A stretch of 6,033 nt of DNA from Phycisphaerales bacterium (GTDB taxonomy: Bacteria; Planctomycetota; Phycisphaerae; Tepidisphaerales; Tepidisphaeraceae): the NCBI GenBank assembly GCA_003153655.1, contig PMAK01000168.1, forward strand, positions 1-6,033, given 5' to 3'. The notes under the pieces were generated by a model. The model was not told the origin of the DNA and ran no database searches. It worked only from the letters and a program-made list of their open reading frames with translations. Position 1 is the first letter of the stretch. Each line of letters starts with the position of its first letter. Below are positions 4,487-6,033 of this stretch, in pieces. A program made the position numbers and the translations under genes.

Positions 4487-5947
4487 ATGATTATCGGATT
4501 TCGGCGGCTCGCCGCGGTCGTTGTGGCGATGGTGCTCGGTTCGTCGATGGCCTCGGCCAGCGATATCTGGACCGGGTCGAGTGGCATCGACGACAATTGG
4601 AACACCCCCACCAACTGGTCCGGTGGCGTGCCGGGCGCTAACGCCGACTTGGTCCTTCCTGCAACGTCGGAGACATCGTCCAACAACAACATCTCTTCGC
4701 TCCAGCTCGACTCGATGATATTTTCCGGAAGCAACTATGCGTTGGCGGGCAATGCCCTCACGCTGGGCACCAGCACTTCAGGGAGCGGGTTTATTACTGT
4801 CAATGCCGGCGCTGCAAACAACTCCGCCGCATTCAACATTGCCTTGGGGGGAGCCGCCGGAAACCAGCAATTCTTCACCGTCAACAACGCAGCAACGCTG
4901 ACTCTCAGCGGCCAGCTTTCCGGCACCACAGGTGTTGGATTGACCAAGCAGGGCGTCGGAAAGCTGATCCTGACGGGTAACAACAGCGGATTCACCGGGC
5001 CATTCTCTCTCCCTGACAGCTCTGGCATCGTGCAAATCCAGAATGCGTCGGCCCTGGGCGCGTCGACCCTGGCGGCGACGGTCGGCACGAACTCACAATT
5101 GCAATTGAATAATGTGGCCGGAGCCATCGGCAATGGCCTGCTTCTCAATGGCTCAGGCATTAGTAATGACGGCGCATTGCTGAACCTCGCCGGCACGAAC
5201 ACGCTTTCGGGAGGTATCACGCTCGACAGCGATACGACCATTGGCGCGACGGCCGGCACGATGACGCTCAATGGCCCGATCTCCGATACTGCCGCGGGGC
5301 ACAACCTCACGATCACCGGCAACGGCGTGATCACCCTCGGCGACGCCACCGGAAACACCTATCGCGGCACCACCACGATCAACGGCGGCATACTTGCCAT
5401 CGCCAATACCAGCGGCTCTGCCACCGGCACGGGCAACGTGGTGATTAACAGCGGCGGCACACTTAGCGGCAACGGAGCCATCAGCGGACAGCTTGCTCTC
5501 AACTCGGGCGGATCGCTTGATCCCGGCCTCCAGAGCGGTGGCGGAATGGTTACCGGCGCGATGACCTGGAACGGAGGAGGAGCGATGGCCATGCAACTGG
5601 GCGCTGATGCGCCTGACTCCGATCAACTTGACGTAATCGGATCACTGCTCCAAGGCACAGCCGGCTCGTTCCAATTCAACTTCGACGCGGCCGGCGCAGC
5701 GACCGGCGATGTCTATGATTTGATCCAATGCGTTAAGACGAATATCGCGCCGAGCGACTTTTCATTTGTCTCAAGCAACCCTCTACTGGCGGGGAATTTC
5801 TCTTTCAACTCGGCAAAGTCGACTGAACTGCAGTTTACGGTTACTGCCGTTCCCGAGCCCGCAACGGGCGCTGTGGTGATGGCGATCGCGTTCGTTTCGT
5901 TTTCGCGGCGCCCGAAGAGATCATGTCGAAACTCATCGATCCAGTAA
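4487..5947 (+). CDS. PEP-CTERM protein with autotransporter-associated beta-strand repeats
   Basis: This 486-aa exported protein begins with a signal peptide (1-24, cleavage after A-S-A). An opening motif I-W-T-G, D-D-N-W-N, N-W-S-G-G-V-P (27-49) is typical of beta-helix surface proteins. Two regions match the autotransporter-associated repeat pattern: about 150-183 (G-L-T-K-Q-G-V-G-K-L-I-L-T-G-N-N) and about 272-306 (L-T-I-T-G-N-G-V-I-T-L-G ending T-I-N-G-G-I-L-A-I). The whole is rich in Gly, Asn, Ser and Thr with few charges, as expected of a parallel beta-helix. There is no C-terminal beta-barrel. Instead V-P-E-P (455-458), a hydrophobic stretch (460-472) and R-R-P-K-R (474-478) form a PEP-CTERM signal, followed by an eight-residue tail. 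I infer a surface or matrix protein handled by exosortase. Codons favour C at third positions. Binding partner and role are unknown. Confidence 0.87.
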   Translation: MIIGFRRLAAVVVAMVLGSSMASASDIWTGSSGIDDNWNTPTNWSGGVPGANADLVLPATSETSSNNNISSLQLDSMIFSGSNYALAGNALTLGTSTSGSGFITVNAGAANNSAAFNIALGGAAGNQQFFTVNNAATLTLSGQLSGTTGVGLTKQGVGKLILTGNNSGFTGPFSLPDSSGIVQIQNASALGASTLAATVGTNSQLQLNNVAGAIGNGLLLNGSGISNDGALLNLAGTNTLSGGITLDSDTTIGATAGTMTLNGPISDTAAGHNLTITGNGVITLGDATGNTYRGTTTINGGILAIANTSGSATGTGNVVINSGGTLSGNGAISGQLALNSGGSLDPGLQSGGGMVTGAMTWNGGGAMAMQLGADAPDSDQLDVIGSLLQGTAGSFQFNFDAAGAATGDVYDLIQCVKTNIAPSDFSFVSSNPLLAGNFSFNSAKSTELQFTVTAVPEPATGAVVMAIAFVSFSRRPKRSCRNSSIQ

Positions 5948-6033
5948 CGCCGCACCGCTACCCTGACGGCGGCGGATTTCGTCGCTTCCAGTCATCCGGT
6001 AACCACTGGCTGATTTGGTTGATCGGCGATGTC
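5923..6033 (+). CDS. Possible start of a further gene, cut by the window edge
   Basis: From an ATG at 5923, 37 codons stay open to the last base, while the other two plus frames stop soon after 5947. A modest GAAGAG lies three bases before the ATG. The start would overlap the end of the preceding gene by 25 bases in another frame. The visible residues (M-S-K-L-I-D-P-V-T-P-H-R-Y and N-H-W-L-I-W-L-I-G-D-V) include an aromatic-rich end, but I recognise no family. It may be chance. Confidence 0.25.
   Translation, partial: MSKLIDPVTPHRYPDGGGFRRFQSSGNHWLIWLIGDV

Noticed and set aside
4735..5358. Minus-strand 207-aa open frame opposite the repeat protein
   Set aside because: It is a shadow of a low-complexity, C-ending-codon gene, and its Pro/Val-rich product mirrors that composition.
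5948..5974. CGCCGC/GCGGCG inverted repeat after the last gene as a terminator
   Set aside because: Six pairs around a 15-nt loop with no T-run, lying within an open frame that continues to the edge.

Overview
The window reads as an ordinary chromosomal stretch of a moderately GC-rich planctomycete. This is inferred, not tested. The grounds are two PEP-CTERM proteins with the short V-P-E-P, hydrophobic, Arg-rich tail, an autotransporter-type beta-strand repeat protein without a barrel, small secreted lipoproteins of unknown function, several starts with weak Shine-Dalgarno sites, and a tRNA with no encoded CCA.

Left block (about 85-3035). A minus-strand gene (85-894) encodes a lipid-anchored, zinc-dependent N-acetylmuramoyl-L-alanine amidase of the Amidase_2/PGRP type. 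A 218-bp divergent intergenic region follows, holding a bulged hairpin and a 12-bp palindrome in the amidase leader. Three plus-strand genes come next: a DUF3891-family protein (1113-1970), a small lipoprotein that overlaps it by ATGA (1967-2425), and a MoaB/MogA-family molybdenum cofactor protein (2511-3035). The first two are very probably one transcript and moaB may belong to it. Nothing in the sequence links DUF3891 to cofactor synthesis.

Middle (3036-3724). A clean tRNA-Glu(CTC) lies at 3116-3188 with its own sigma70-like promoter and a strong intrinsic terminator. About 500 bp without a convincing gene follow. This stretch holds a perfect 10-bp inverted repeat spanning 71 bp, a 9-bp direct repeat at 21-bp spacing, three short perfect inverted repeats and a plausible promoter, all upstream of the next gene.

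Right block (3725-5947). Two exported PEP-CTERM proteins sit in tandem: a 214-aa protein with a DUF4082-like beta domain and a 486-aa protein with autotransporter-associated beta-strand repeats. Both should be made with Sec signal peptides and then processed or anchored by an exosortase system encoded elsewhere. Codon choice shifts from ATT-rich in moaB to ATC-rich here, so the tRNA may mark a boundary between two kinds of DNA. An open frame starting at 5923 runs off the right edge and may be the next gene.

I found no CRISPR array, transposase, intact integrase, toxin-antitoxin pair or recognisable new defence system. The best leads are the organised non-coding region behind the tRNA and the HD-phosphohydrolase-like residue pattern in the DUF3891 protein.
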